This document shows, one piece after another, positions 29,352-39,166 of a DNA stretch of 64,000 bases (position 1 is the stretch's first letter; each line of letters opens with the position of its first letter). Source of the DNA: Synechococcus sp. MW101C3 (GTDB taxonomy: Bacteria > Cyanobacteriota > Cyanobacteriia > PCC-6307 > Cyanobiaceae); assembly GCF_002252635.1 (NCBI RefSeq), contig NZ_NQKX01000010.1, positions 80,353-144,352 on the forward strand, read 5' to 3'. The notes under the pieces were generated by a model. It made no database searches. It worked only from the letters and a program-made list of their open reading frames with translations, and was not told the origin of the DNA. The position numbers were made by a program, and so were the translations under genes.

Positions 29352-31138
29352 ACGACCCTACGCCTGACGCCTTGCCCTTGCCCTGCCGGGGACTCAGCCT
29401 CAGTCCTGCCGGCCAGCCCCTGCTTCAGCGGCTGCACCAGGCCGGGCTGGTGCAGGACATCGCCAGCCCCGAGGAAGCCGGCGGCACCTATCTGTCGCGG
29501 GAGTGGGGCAACAGCCGGTCCTTCGTGGCTGTGGGTGCCTGCGGAGCCATCACCCGGCTGATCGCACCACTGCTGCAGGGCAAAAGCCAGGATCCGGCGG
29601 TGGTGGTGGTGGATCCGGCCGGACGCTTCGCCATCCCGCTGCTGGGCGGCCATGGCGCCGGGGCAGAGCGTCTGAGCCAGCAGGTGGCGGCCCTGCTGGG
29701 CGGCCAGGCCGTGCTGACAGGCGCCAGCAGCGGCAGCGGCCGCCTTGCCCTCGATGGCTTCGGCACCGCGTGGGGATGGCGGCGCGGCAGCGGTGACTGG
29801 GACGGCCTGATGCAGGCAGCGGCCAGGGGGGAGCAGCCATTGGTGCAGCAGACCAGTGGCTCCCCCCTCTGGCGCGAGCTTGAAGCGACCCAGCCGCTGA
29901 GCGGCGTGCCCGACCCGGCAGCTCCTGTGCTGGTGATCAGCGATCAACTGGGCATGGGCTGTCGCTGGCACCCTCCCAGCCTTTGGTTGGGGGTGGGCTG
30001 CGAGCGCGGCACCAGCTTCACCCTGCTGGAGCGGGCGGTGCTGGCAGCGCTGCAGGAGGCTGGGTTGGCGCCGGAGGCCGTCGCCGGCCTGTGCAGCGCC
30101 GACCGCAAAGGGGATGAGCCGGCACTGCTGGCGCTGGCCGCTGAGCGCCAGTGGCCGCTGCGGCTGTTCAGTGCCGCCGAGCTCGCCGTTGTGCCGGTGC
30201 CGACCCCTTCGGCGGCCGTGGCGCGGGAGATGGGCACGGCCAGCGTGGCGGAGGCGGCAGCGCTGCTGGCCGCCGGACCCGGGGGCTGCCTGCGCCAGGC
30301 CAAACGCATCGAACGCTGCCGCAGCGACGAACGCGGAGCCGCCACGGTGGCGGTCGCGGCCGCCGCGGAGCAGTGGGCGCCGCAACGGGGCCGGCTGCAT
30401 CTGATCGGCAGCGGGCCTGGCGAGCTGGCCCTGCTCACTCCCGATGCCCGTGCCGCACTGGCGGCGAGCACGGTCTGGGTGGGCTACGGCCTGTACCTCG
30501 ACCTGCTGGAACCACTGCGTCGGCCTGATCAGCTGCGCTGCGACGGCCAGCTCACCCTGGAGCGGGAACGGTGCCGCCAGGCGCTGGAGCTAGCGGCGCA
30601 AGGCCTGACGGTGGCACTGGTGTCATCGGGCGACAGTGGCATCTATGGCATGGCCGGGCTGGCGCTGGAGCTGTGGCTGGCCCTGCCGGCCGAGGCCCGC
30701 CCCGGCTTCACGGTGCATCCGGGCATTTCCGCGCTGCAGCTGGCGGCCGCCCGCGCCGGAGCCCCCTTGATGCACGATTTCTGCACCATCAGCCTGAGCG
30801 ATCGGCTCACCCCATGGGAAACGATCGAAACCCGCCTGCGCGGGGCAGCTGCGGGGGATTTCGTGGTGGCCCTCTACAACCCGCGTTCGCGCGGACGCGA
30901 CTGGCAACTGGCCCGGGCCTGCGCCCTGCTGCTCGAACAGCGGGGCGGCGACACGCCGGTGGCCCTGGCCCGGCAGCTGGGGCGGCAGGACGAGCACGTG
31001 AGCCTGCACCGGCTGGCGGACCTGCCGGTGGCGGAGGTGGACATGCTCACGCTGGTGCTGATCGGCAACAGCACCACACGGATTCAGGACGGCCGCATGG
31101 TGACCCCCCGCGGTTACCCCGGGGCTGATCTGGCCTGA
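29348..31138 (+). CDS. cobJ: Fused cobalt-precorrin-5A hydrolase and precorrin-3B C17-methyltransferase
   Basis: A 596-residue fusion. Residues about 1-340 are CbiG: the N-terminal domain with VAVGACGAITRLIAPLL and the C-terminal domain with WLGVGCERGTSFTLLERAV. CbiG opens the delta-lactone of cobalt-precorrin-5A. Residues about 355-590 are CobJ/CbiH, an SAM-dependent ring-contracting methyltransferase with LHLIGSGPGELALLTPDA, VSSGDSGIYGMAGLALEL and VVALYNPRSRGRDWQLA. Together they cover two steps of corrin-ring assembly in the pathway to (pseudo)cobalamin. The start ATG 29348 overlaps the previous gene by 4 nt. tRNA-Pro lies downstream on the other strand. Confidence 0.93.
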   Translation: MNDPTPDALPLPCRGLSLSPAGQPLLQRLHQAGLVQDIASPEEAGGTYLSREWGNSRSFVAVGACGAITRLIAPLLQGKSQDPAVVVVDPAGRFAIPLLGGHGAGAERLSQQVAALLGGQAVLTGASSGSGRLALDGFGTAWGWRRGSGDWDGLMQAAARGEQPLVQQTSGSPLWRELEATQPLSGVPDPAAPVLVISDQLGMGCRWHPPSLWLGVGCERGTSFTLLERAVLAALQEAGLAPEAVAGLCSADRKGDEPALLALAAERQWPLRLFSAAELAVVPVPTPSAAVAREMGTASVAEAAALLAAGPGGCLRQAKRIERCRSDERGAATVAVAAAAEQWAPQRGRLHLIGSGPGELALLTPDARAALAASTVWVGYGLYLDLLEPLRRPDQLRCDGQLTLERERCRQALELAAQGLTVALVSSGDSGIYGMAGLALELWLALPAEARPGFTVHPGISALQLAAARAGAPLMHDFCTISLSDRLTPWETIETRLRGAAAGDFVVALYNPRSRGRDWQLARACALLLEQRGGDTPVALARQLGRQDEHVSLHRLADLPVAEVDMLTLVLIGNSTTRIQDGRMVTPRGYPGADLA

Positions 31139-31205
31139 GCCACGGTTGATCTTGCCCTTGACCGTGCCAACGCGGCGAAATCCGCGGACGCTGTGAAGTT
31201 GAAAG

Positions 31206-31279
31206 TCGGGATGACAGGATTCGAACCTGCGGCCCCTTCGTCCCGAACGAAGTGCGCTACCAAGCTGCGCTACATCCCG
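31206..31279 (-). tRNA. tRNA-Pro (anticodon CGG)
   Basis: On the minus strand the gene reads from 31279: acceptor CGGGATG with CATCCCG and discriminator A, D arm GCGCAGCTTGGTAGCGC, anticodon stem CTTCG/CGAAG with loop TTCGGGA (anticodon CGG) and T loop GGTTCGAATCC. CCA is not encoded. The length is 74 nt. Confidence 0.96.
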
Positions 31280-31294
31280 ATGGGGAGAGGATAG

Positions 31295-31302
31295 GCGATC
31301 GC
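31295..31302. repeat. HIP1 octamer (one of at least eight in the window)
   Basis: GCGATCGC, the highly iterated palindrome of many cyanobacteria. Other copies seen by eye start at 26437, 37636, 46818, 54497, 58071, 58907 and 63070. The list may be incomplete. None was noticed in the ribosomal cluster or the str operon. Confidence 0.7.
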
Positions 31303-31346
31303 CGCTCCGGGGCCCCTAAATTCATGGGCTGTTCAGGCGTGGGTCC

Positions 31347-32291
31347 GTGTCGCAGCTCAAACCCGACTGGCTGCGCGTCAAAGCCCCGCAACGGGAGCGC
31401 ATCGGCGCGGTTGCCGACCTGTTGGTCGACCTGAAGCTGAACACGGTCTGCCAGGAAGCCAGTTGCCCCAACATCGGCGAGTGCTTCGCCGGTGGCACGG
31501 CCACGTTCTTGATCATGGGGCCGGGCTGCACCCGCGCCTGCCCTTACTGCGACATCGATTTCGACCGCAGCGTGCGGGCGCTGGATCCCACCGAACCGGA
31601 ACGGCTGGGCGAGGCCGTGGCCCGGCTGGGTCTGCAGCATGTGGTGATCACATCGGTGAACCGCGACGACCTCGACGACGGGGGCGCCAGCCAGTTTGTG
31701 GCCTGCATCGCCGCCGTGCGTCAGCGCTCCCCCGGCACCACCATCGAGCTGCTGATCCCTGACCTCTGCGGCAACTGGGAGGCCCTGGCCGCTGTCATGG
31801 CAGGTAAGCCCGAGGTGCTGAACCACAACATTGAAACGGTGCCGCGTCTGTACCGGCAGGTGCGTCCTCAGGGGGTGTACAGCCGCTCGCTGGAACTCCT
31901 GGCGCGGGTTCACGACCAATGGCCAGCCACGTACACCAAATCGGGCCTGATGGTGGGCCTGGGCGAAACCGACGCCGAAGTGCTCGACGTGCTCGCCGAC
32001 CTGCGCCAGCACCACGTCGACATCGTGACGATCGGCCAGTACCTCTCTCCAGGGCCGAAACACCTGGCCGTTCAGCGTTTCGTGGAGCCTGCCACCTTTG
32101 CATCCTTCCGCCAGCAGGGTGAAGGGGAGCTGGGATTCCTGCAGGTGGTGAGCTCACCGCTCACCCGCAGCAGCTACCACGCCGGGGAGGTGCGGCGGCT
32201 GATGCGGGAATATCCACGCGGCGACGGCAACCTCGGCAAGGAAACCGGGGCTGGCGGCACAGCACAGCCCCTCGCGGCAACGCGGAGCTAG
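31347..32291 (+). CDS. lipA: Lipoyl synthase
   Basis: A radical SAM sulfur-insertion enzyme that makes lipoyl groups on octanoylated E2 and GcvH proteins, 314 residues. Both Fe-S sites are complete: C35-x4-C40-x5-C46 (auxiliary cluster) and C61-x3-C65-x2-C68 in [13 protein letters not shown] (SAM cluster). [12 protein letters not shown] and [13 protein letters not shown] are family motifs, and the near-terminal [10 protein letters not shown] supplies the conserved Ser. The start is GTG 31347 ([12 protein letters not shown]). Cyanobacteria often carry two lipA genes; whether a paralogue exists is not visible here. It converges on the glutamate synthase gene with 7 nt between stops. Confidence 0.96.
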   Translation: MSQLKPDWLRVKAPQRERIGAVADLLVDLKLNTVCQEASCPNIGECFAGGTATFLIMGPGCTRACPYCDIDFDRSVRALDPTEPERLGEAVARLGLQHVVITSVNRDDLDDGGASQFVACIAAVRQRSPGTTIELLIPDLCGNWEALAAVMAGKPEVLNHNIETVPRLYRQVRPQGVYSRSLELLARVHDQWPATYTKSGLMVGLGETDAEVLDVLADLRQHHVDIVTIGQYLSPGPKHLAVQRFVEPATFASFRQQGEGELGFLQVVSSPLTRSSYHAGEVRRLMREYPRGDGNLGKETGAGGTAQPLAATRS

Positions 32292-32298
32292 TGGAGCC

Positions 32299-35200
32299 CT
32301 AGGCGGGCACCGTGACGCGGCCCTCAGCCAGACCGACGGTGGCCAGCTCACTGGGGGGAACGAGCACCTTGAAGCGGGGACGCCACTGAGGCCAGTTGGC
32401 AAGCACCTCGGCGGCCCGGCGGCTGCCGGTGAGCTCGAGATGGGTCTCCAGCAATGGCTTGAGCAGTTGCTCCTGCTCGGGGGTGTCCAGCGGAACCATC
32501 GAGACGATCTCCGGGTTGAGCCGGGCGGCGAGTCCGTCGTGCTCGTCGAGCAGGAACGCCACGCCACCGGTCATCCCGGCGGCCACGTTGCGGCCGGTGC
32601 TGCCGAGAATCACCACCACGCCTCCGGTCATGTATTCGCAGGCGTGATCGCCGCTGCCTTCGACCACAGCGACCGCGCCGCTGTTGCGTACGGCGAAGCG
32701 CTCACCCGCCCGGCCCAGCGCAAACAACTCGCCGCCGGTGGCGCCGTAGAGGCAGGTGTTGCCCAGGATCACCTGGGCGCCGGGATCGGCCGCGCCGGCA
32801 GGGGGCACCACCACGAGCCGCCCGCCGTTGATGCCCTTGCCGACGTAATCGTTGGCCTCGCCCACGAGGGTGAGCTGCATGCCGCGCAACAGGAAGGCAC
32901 CAAAGCTTTGGCCGGCCCCGCCCTCAAAGCGGAGATCGAGCAGACCGTTGAACCCCTTGTTGCCGTGAAGCGCGGCGATTTCGCCTGCAATCCGCGCTCC
33001 CACACTGCGGTCGGTGGTGAGGATCCGCAGCTGGCGCTGGATCTTGCCATGGCCTTCGATCGCCGCCAGCACTTCAGCGTCCTCCAAGAGGCTGTCTTCG
33101 AGGATGGGGCCATTGCCGTGGGCGGACGCCTCGTGCTGCAGCCAGGAACGGTCGCCGGCGTGGGGAACCGTATCCAGCAGGCAGGAGAGATCCACCGAGC
33201 TGGTCTTGACCAGCTGCACCTCCCGGCGCTGGAGCAGGTCGTTGCGGCCGATCAGGTCCTCCAGCCGCGCCACGCCCAGCACGCTGAGCAACTGGCGAAC
33301 TTCCTCGGCCACGAAGGCGAAGAAGTTCACCACGTGTTCGGGGATGCCGGTGAAGCGCTTGCGCAGCGCCTCCTTCTGGCTGGCCACACCCACGGGGCAA
33401 TTGTTGGTGTGGCAGACGCGGGCCATGATGCAGCCCTCGGCAATCATGGCCACCGAGCCGAAGCCGAATTCCTCGGCACCGAGCAGGGCGGCCATCACCA
33501 CGTCCCAACCGGTCTTGAGGCCGCCGTCTGCACGCAGCAGCACCCGGTCGCGCAGGCCGTTGGCCAGCAGGCTGCGGTGCACTTCCGACAGACCCAGCTC
33601 CCAGGGGCTGCCGGCGTGCTTGATCGAACTGAGCGGCGAGGCACCTGTGCCTCCGTCGTGGCCGGAGATCTGGATCACATCGGCATTGGCCTTGGCCACA
33701 CCGGCGGCGATCGTGCCGATGCCGATCTCAGACACGAGCTTCACAGACACCTTCGCGGCCGGATGGACCTGGTGAAGGTCGTGGATCAGCTGGGCCAGAT
33801 CCTCGATGGAATAGATGTCGTGGTGCGGCGGCGGTGAGATCAGGGCGACGCCGGGTTTGCTGTTACGCAGCCAGGCGATGTAAGCATCCACCTTGGGGCC
33901 GGGCAGTTGGCCGCCTTCGCCGGGCTTGGCTCCCTGGGCCACCTTGATCTCCAGCTGGGTGCCGCTGCGCAGATACTCCGGCGTGACGCCGAAGCGGCCG
34001 GAAGCGATCTGCTTGATGGCGGAGCAGGCTGTGTCGCCGTTGCGCAGGCCACCGATGGTGGGGAGTGTGGGGGAATGGCCGCCGGCGTCGACGTCGTGGA
34101 GCGGGTGATAGCGGGCGGGATCCTCGCCCCCTTCGCCGCTGTTGCTCTTGCCGCCGATGCGGTTCATCGCCACCGCCAGCACTTCGTGGGCCTCACGCGA
34201 GAGGGCCCCGAGGCTCATGCCACCGGTGCAGAAACGGGAGCAGATGCTTTCGGCGCTCTCCACCTGATCAAGGGGCAGCGGCTGGGGGGCGGGGGTGAGC
34301 TCAAGCAGGTCGCGCAGGGAGGTGACCGGACGGTTCTCCAGCAGGGTGCGGTAGGTGGAGAAGTGGTCGTAGCCGGGGCCCGCTGCCACGGCTGCATGGA
34401 GGGCCTTGGCCATCTCCGGGCTGTTGAGATGGAATTCGCCGCCTGTGCGGTATTGAACGAAGCCCATGAACTCCAGCTTGGTGCGATGGAGTTCGGGGAA
34501 GGCCTTGGCGTGGAAGGTGAGGGTTTCGCTGGCGAGATCCGCCAGGGTGAGGCCCGCCACCCGGCTGGTGGTGCCTCGGAATGCCAGCTCGATCAGGTCG
34601 GCGCCGATGCCGATCGCCTCAAAGATCTGAGCCCCGTGATAGCTGGCCAGCATCGAGATGCCGATCTTGGAGAGGATCTTGCGAAGGCCGGCTTCCAGGG
34701 CCTGGCGCACATTCGCCTGGGCCGCAGCGGCATCAATGGCGGGCAGCCGACCCCGCTCGATCAGAGAGATGGTCTTGGGCAGCTGCAGCCAGTGGCGCGT
34801 GGTTTCCCAGGTGAGCCAGGGGCACACAGCACTGGCACCGAAGCCGATCAGGCAGGCCAGGTGATGGGTACTCCAGCACTGAGCGGTGTCCACCACCAGA
34901 GAGCAATGCAGCCGCAGGCCCAGACCCAGCAGGTGGTGGTGCACCGCACCCACGGCCAGCAGAGGCGGGATATAGGAGGTGGTGGGCGAAAGACCAGATC
35001 CGCAGCGGTCGGAGAGCACCAGGATTTCGGCCTGGTTTCGCACGGCCTGCTCCGCCTCCTGGCAGAGCCTCTGCACCGCGTCGCCGAGGCCGGCCGGCCC
35101 CGCTTCCACCGGCAACAGGGTGGAGAGGGTGATGGTGGCCAGGCCCTGCTCCGGCAGTGCCTTGAGCTCCGCCTCATTGAGCAGCGGCGACTGCAGATGC

Positions 35201-36894
35201 AGCACCGAGGCAGAACCGGGCTCAGGCCGCAGCGGTGAGCCCCGGCGGCCGAGGTGCATCTCCAGGCTCATCACCAACTCTTCCCGCAGGGGATCGATCG
35301 GCGGGTTGGTGACCTGGGCGAAGCGTTGCTTGAAATAGTCGTAAAGGAGGTGGGGCTTGGAGGACAGCACCGCCAGGGGGATGTCGTCGCCCATGCAATA
35401 CGTGGGTTCCTTGCCCTGGCCAGCCATGTCCTCGATCACCAGATCGAAGTCTTCGGCGGTGAAGCCGAAAGCGGTCTGGTGCTGCAGCAGGTCGAGGGCC
35501 CCCAGGCTCGTCTCGGTGATCCAGGGCCGGCTGTCGAGCGCGCGGCGGTGCTCTAGCAGCCAGGCGCCGTAGGGATGGCGGGCCGCCACTTCCTCCTTCA
35601 CCTGCCAGTTGCGCAACAGGCGGCCTTGCTCGAGATCGACGGCGAGCATCTGACCGGGGCCGAGACGGCCCTTTTCGATGATGCGGCTTTCGTCGATCTC
35701 CAGGACGCCGGTTTCCGATCCCATCGCCACCAGGCCGTCGCTGGTGATGCAGTAGCGGGCGGGGCGCAGACCGTTGCGATCGAGCGTGGCACCCACGCTG
35801 CGGCCATCGCTGAACACCAGCAGGGCCGGGCCATCCCAGGGTTCCTGCACACAGGCGGAATAGTCGTAGAAGGCCTGGATCGCTGGCCGTGATTCCAGCT
35901 CCGGTTGCTGCCGGAACGCCTCGGGCACGAGCGTGAGCAGGCTGTCGGTGATCGGCCGACCGCTGCGCACCATGAGCTCGAGCATGGCGTCGAGGTTGGC
36001 GGAATCGCTGAAGGCGGCGTTGACCACCGGCTTGAGGTCGTTGGCGGCGTCGCCCCAGATCGCATCGAGGTGCGACTGGGCAGCGTGAGCCCAGTTGATG
36101 TTGCCCAGCAGGGTGTTGATCTCACCGTTGTGACCCAGCAGGCGCATCGGCTGCGCCAGGGGCCAGCGCGGCAACGTGTTGGTGCTGAAGCGGCGGTGGT
36201 ACACGGCGAAGCTCACCGCGAAGCGGGGGTCGCGCAGGTCGGCGTAGAACGCCGGCAGCACCTCGGAGCGCACCATGCCCTTGTAGACGACCGTGCGGCT
36301 GCTGAAGGAGGCGAAGTAGAGATCGCTGGGGCCGGGGCCCCAGGCTTCCCTCACCAGATCCCCGACGCGGCGGCGGCAACGGAAGAGCAGGGCTTCGAGC
36401 GCATCGCCAGCCACCTCGCCTTCCACGAGCCACTGCTCGATTGCGGGGGCGGTCTGGCGGGCCAGTGGGCCGAGCACCTCAGGCGCTACAGGCACCTCAC
36501 GCCAGCCGATGCTGCGCAGGCCCAGGCCGGCGGCCGCCTGCTCACAGAAGGCGCGTGCCACAGCTCGGCGCTCCGCCTCGGCGGGCAGGAACAGCATCGC
36601 CAGACCGCGGGGCCGACCCTGTTCGCTGCGGGCGGCGGGCCAGACCGCTTCCAGGTAGGGCCAGGGGATGCCACAGAGGATGCCGGCGCCATCCCCGGAA
36701 TCGCCGTCGCCACCGCAGCCACCGCGGTGCTCCATGCAGTGGAGACCATGCAGGGCCTGGGCGAGCAGAGCATGGCTCGCCTCGCCGCTGAGCTGGGCCA
36801 GAAAGCCAACGCCGCAGGCATCGCGCTCGCCCGCCACGGCCTCAGGCGCCGGACTGTCGCAATGGGGCCAGACGGGACGGGAGAAGTGAGGCAT
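32299..36894 (-). CDS. glsF: Glutamate synthase large subunit, probably ferredoxin-dependent
   Basis: A 1531-residue GOGAT: glutamine + 2-oxoglutarate + 2 electrons to 2 glutamate. Mature catalytic Cys27 begins the class II amidotransferase domain (ACGVGFLAQL), so a 26-residue propeptide is predicted. A central domain and the FMN synthase domain follow (RIGGKSNSGEGGEDPARY; ISGHDGGTGASPLSSIKHAG). The 3Fe-4S Cys set CIMARVCHTNNCPVG lies near residue 1155 and a C-terminal beta-helix (GEANDYVGKGINGG) follows. No NADPH small-subunit gene is adjacent and the size fits plant/cyanobacterial Fd-GOGAT; gltB is the alternative name. The start is the ATG complementary to 36892-36894. A longer frame to 36927 is less likely. 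Confidence 0.93.
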   Translation of the reverse strand: MPHFSRPVWPHCDSPAPEAVAGERDACGVGFLAQLSGEASHALLAQALHGLHCMEHRGGCGGDGDSGDGAGILCGIPWPYLEAVWPAARSEQGRPRGLAMLFLPAEAERRAVARAFCEQAAAGLGLRSIGWREVPVAPEVLGPLARQTAPAIEQWLVEGEVAGDALEALLFRCRRRVGDLVREAWGPGPSDLYFASFSSRTVVYKGMVRSEVLPAFYADLRDPRFAVSFAVYHRRFSTNTLPRWPLAQPMRLLGHNGEINTLLGNINWAHAAQSHLDAIWGDAANDLKPVVNAAFSDSANLDAMLELMVRSGRPITDSLLTLVPEAFRQQPELESRPAIQAFYDYSACVQEPWDGPALLVFSDGRSVGATLDRNGLRPARYCITSDGLVAMGSETGVLEIDESRIIEKGRLGPGQMLAVDLEQGRLLRNWQVKEEVAARHPYGAWLLEHRRALDSRPWITETSLGALDLLQHQTAFGFTAEDFDLVIEDMAGQGKEPTYCMGDDIPLAVLSSKPHLLYDYFKQRFAQVTNPPIDPLREELVMSLEMHLGRRGSPLRPEPGSASVLHLQSPLLNEAELKALPEQGLATITLSTLLPVEAGPAGLGDAVQRLCQEAEQAVRNQAEILVLSDRCGSGLSPTTSYIPPLLAVGAVHHHLLGLGLRLHCSLVVDTAQCWSTHHLACLIGFGASAVCPWLTWETTRHWLQLPKTISLIERGRLPAIDAAAAQANVRQALEAGLRKILSKIGISMLASYHGAQIFEAIGIGADLIELAFRGTTSRVAGLTLADLASETLTFHAKAFPELHRTKLEFMGFVQYRTGGEFHLNSPEMAKALHAAVAAGPGYDHFSTYRTLLENRPVTSLRDLLELTPAPQPLPLDQVESAESICSRFCTGGMSLGALSREAHEVLAVAMNRIGGKSNSGEGGEDPARYHPLHDVDAGGHSPTLPTIGGLRNGDTACSAIKQIASGRFGVTPEYLRSGTQLEIKVAQGAKPGEGGQLPGPKVDAYIAWLRNSKPGVALISPPPHHDIYSIEDLAQLIHDLHQVHPAAKVSVKLVSEIGIGTIAAGVAKANADVIQISGHDGGTGASPLSSIKHAGSPWELGLSEVHRSLLANGLRDRVLLRADGGLKTGWDVVMAALLGAEEFGFGSVAMIAEGCIMARVCHTNNCPVGVASQKEALRKRFTGIPEHVVNFFAFVAEEVRQLLSVLGVARLEDLIGRNDLLQRREVQLVKTSSVDLSCLLDTVPHAGDRSWLQHEASAHGNGPILEDSLLEDAEVLAAIEGHGKIQRQLRILTTDRSVGARIAGEIAALHGNKGFNGLLDLRFEGGAGQSFGAFLLRGMQLTLVGEANDYVGKGINGGRLVVVPPAGAADPGAQVILGNTCLYGATGGELFALGRAGERFAVRNSGAVAVVEGSGDHACEYMTGGVVVILGSTGRNVAAGMTGGVAFLLDEHDGLAARLNPEIVSMVPLDTPEQEQLLKPLLETHLELTGSRRAAEVLANWPQWRPRFKVLVPPSELATVGLAEGRVTVPA

Positions 36895-37020
36895 AACCCA
36901 GGAGAGACCTGCGGTGACCGGCGGCAAACCCGAACTGCGGGATTGACCGCTCCTTGAGGAAGGGGAACTCTAGAGACAGGCCCACGGGGTTAGCGTTCAC
37001 CACCAACGGAAGCTGGCCTG

Positions 37021-38979
37021 ATGCCGAGGCCTTCGCCATTGCCGCTGTTCCGCCGTCGTGCCAGGCGGGAAGCCGTTGCTGGTTCTGGCGCCATCCAGGT
37101 GAGCGGCGGCCTGAGGCGTGTGCTGCTGCTGGGCAGCGCGTTCGTCAGCGGCAGCCTTTGCGCCGCACCGCTGCTCATCGCTCCGGGAGCGGGGGCGCAG
37201 AACCGGTGGCCGCCGCCCGTTCCGCCGCCCCCGGCCCTCGAACCTCAGCGCCTGCCGCAACGGTTCGGCACAGCATCCACCGTTGAGACCGGCCAGCGCC
37301 TGGAGATCAACGGCCGCCGGCAGACGGCTCGCTGGGAGCAGCGGGGCTCCGCCAGCCGGGGGGATCTGGAGCTGTGGCTGCCCCTGGAAGTGCTGGAGGG
37401 CCAGCTGGGCTTCACCAGCCGCTCGTCCACACAGGGAGGTCTGGAACTCGAGTGGTTCGGCCGCACGCTGCTGGTGCCTGCCGGGGCTCAGCGCAGCCTC
37501 GACGACGAGGTGGCCGTGGATGTGAGCCGCCTGCTGCTGGATGCCGGCGTGAGCTGGCAGCGGCAGGAGCGAGGCACTCTGCGGCTGGAACTGCCGGCGG
37601 CCACGCTGGAGCAGATCCGGGTGTCCTCGCCGGGGGCGATCGCCAGCTCGGGCGTACGGCGTGTGGTGCTCGATCTCAGCGGCCCGGCATTCGTGCGGCG
37701 AGAGGCTGGCGAACTGCAGATGGCGCTGCGCAGCACCCCGGCCCAGCTGGCCCAGCTGCAATCCCTCGGCCTGCAGGCGCGCCCCGGCAGCGACGGCCTG
37801 ACGATCGCCTTGCCGGCCAGCGGACCCGGGGCCGTGCTCACCCTGGGCGGGCCGGCCCGCGTGGTGCTTGATCTGACCGGTGCTGCTCCAGGTCCGGTGC
37901 GCGCCACAGCGCCAAGCACCGCCCAGCTGCAGGCCCTGCTCAACAAGGGCATCACCGTGGAGCGACAGGTGCGCGCCCTCGGCAACCGACGCATGCTGGT
38001 GAACAGCGTGCGGCTCGATCCCCGCCGCAGCCCCGTGGAGCTGCGCTTGCTCACCAGCGCCGAGGGGATGGAAGGCCTCACCTCCCTTCCTCAGCTGGCA
38101 GGGCAGGAACAGGCCCTGGTGGCCATCAACGGCGGGTTCTTCAACCGGGTGCGGCGTCTGCCCCTGGGAGCCCTCAAAGACGACGGGCGCTGGCTTTCAG
38201 GACCGATCCTCAACCGGGGGGCCGTGGGCTGGCAGGACGGCGCCGTACCGCAGTTCGGCTGGCTGAGCCTCACGGAATGGGTGAGTGACGGCAGCGGCCA
38301 GCGCCTGCCGGTGATGGCCCTCAACAGTGGCTATGTGCAGCGAGGCCTGGCGCGCTACACCGCTGAATGGGGGCGAAGCTATCGGGCGATCAGCGGCGGG
38401 GAAACGGCCCTGCTGGTCAACGGCAGCTTCGTGCGGCAGCAGTTCAACAGTGCCCAGCTGGAACAGGGCATCGCTCTTGGCCCCGAGGACGTGCTGCTGG
38501 TGGGGCGGGGCGGGGTTGTGCCGCCGTGGGACGTGGGCAGCCGGTTGAGCCTGAGCAGCCAGCCGACCCATCCGCTCGGCCAGAGCCGCTCGGTGCTCGG
38601 GGGTGGTCCGCTGCTGCTGCTGAACGGGCGCACCGTGCTCAATGGCAGCGCCGAAGGCTTCAGCGCCGCTTTCCTGCAGCAGGGGGCGCCCCGCACGGTG
38701 ATCGCCAGCGATGGCTCTCAGATCTGGCTCCTCACCCTCCAGGGGGTCGAGCATGCGGGGCCCACCCTGCGGGAAACGGCCCAGCTCCTGCAGCAGCTGG
38801 GCCTGCGCGATGCGCTCAACCTCGATGGCGGCAGCTCCACCGGCCTGATGCTCTCCGGCACCCTGTCGGTGCAGGGCCGAGGGGTGGCCGCCCGCATCCA
38901 CAACGGCCTGGGTCTGGTGCCTCGTGACCCCTCTCGCGCGGCCGACGCCTCAGAGGGCTCCACAGCCAGCTCCCCCTGA
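37021..38979 (+). CDS. Exported phosphodiester glycosidase (NAGPA-like) domain protein
   Basis: A 652-residue protein with a signal peptide or anchor (LRRVLLLGSAFVSGSLCAAPLL, shown here as residues 31-52 in part). Residues 60-330 form repeated beta-rich AMIN-like segments, including GVRRVVLDLSGPAFVR and PARVVLDLTGAAPGPV. Residues about 335-640 are a phosphodiester glycosidase domain with INGGFFNR (near 368) and LNLDGGSSTGL (near 599). These enzymes in other systems uncover GlcNAc-1-phosphodiesters or trim exopolysaccharide; the substrate here is unknown. It probably acts in the periplasm. It is divergent from the glutamate synthase gene across 126 nt. Confidence 0.8.
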   Translation: MPRPSPLPLFRRRARREAVAGSGAIQVSGGLRRVLLLGSAFVSGSLCAAPLLIAPGAGAQNRWPPPVPPPPALEPQRLPQRFGTASTVETGQRLEINGRRQTARWEQRGSASRGDLELWLPLEVLEGQLGFTSRSSTQGGLELEWFGRTLLVPAGAQRSLDDEVAVDVSRLLLDAGVSWQRQERGTLRLELPAATLEQIRVSSPGAIASSGVRRVVLDLSGPAFVRREAGELQMALRSTPAQLAQLQSLGLQARPGSDGLTIALPASGPGAVLTLGGPARVVLDLTGAAPGPVRATAPSTAQLQALLNKGITVERQVRALGNRRMLVNSVRLDPRRSPVELRLLTSAEGMEGLTSLPQLAGQEQALVAINGGFFNRVRRLPLGALKDDGRWLSGPILNRGAVGWQDGAVPQFGWLSLTEWVSDGSGQRLPVMALNSGYVQRGLARYTAEWGRSYRAISGGETALLVNGSFVRQQFNSAQLEQGIALGPEDVLLVGRGGVVPPWDVGSRLSLSSQPTHPLGQSRSVLGGGPLLLLNGRTVLNGSAEGFSAAFLQQGAPRTVIASDGSQIWLLTLQGVEHAGPTLRETAQLLQQLGLRDALNLDGGSSTGLMLSGTLSVQGRGVAARIHNGLGLVPRDPSRAADASEGSTASSP

Positions 38980-39001
38980 GACCGCTGCCTGACGGCGAGC
39001 T

Positions 39002-39051
39002 GTTACGTAACGGTGGGCTGCTGCTGAACGCGGGCTTACCGCATACCCGCG
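39002..39051. repeat. 10-bp palindrome followed by a small hairpin
   Basis: GTTACGTAAC (39002-39011) is a perfect palindrome 22 nt after the glycosidase stop. A second inverted repeat, CGCGGG (39029-39034) and CCCGCG (39046-39051), follows. Neither is followed by a T run, so a binding site or mRNA 3'-end structure is as likely as termination. Confidence 0.4.
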
Positions 39052-39166
39052 GGCTCCGGACTGGAACCTGCATGCGGCGCGGAAGCCTCCCATGGCCGGA
39101 CAGCTCGGCAGGGTCGGGGCGCTGCCAGAGTGAAGGCCACCACGCCATCCTTGCTGAGTTCTCCCA

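Noticed and set aside
32440..35238. Long plus-strand frames opposite the glutamate synthase gene
   Set aside because: They overlap a clearly conserved 4.6-kb gene, show no recognisable domain and have biased composition typical of antisense frames in GC-rich DNA.
36989..37035. Sequence resembling part of a glutamine riboswitch (GTTCACC and ACGGAAGCTGG) before the glycosidase gene
   Set aside because: The conserved GAAGTAGG is altered and the 3' strand GAAGGAACGC of the closing stem is missing. It also lies on the opposite strand from the glutamate synthase gene.
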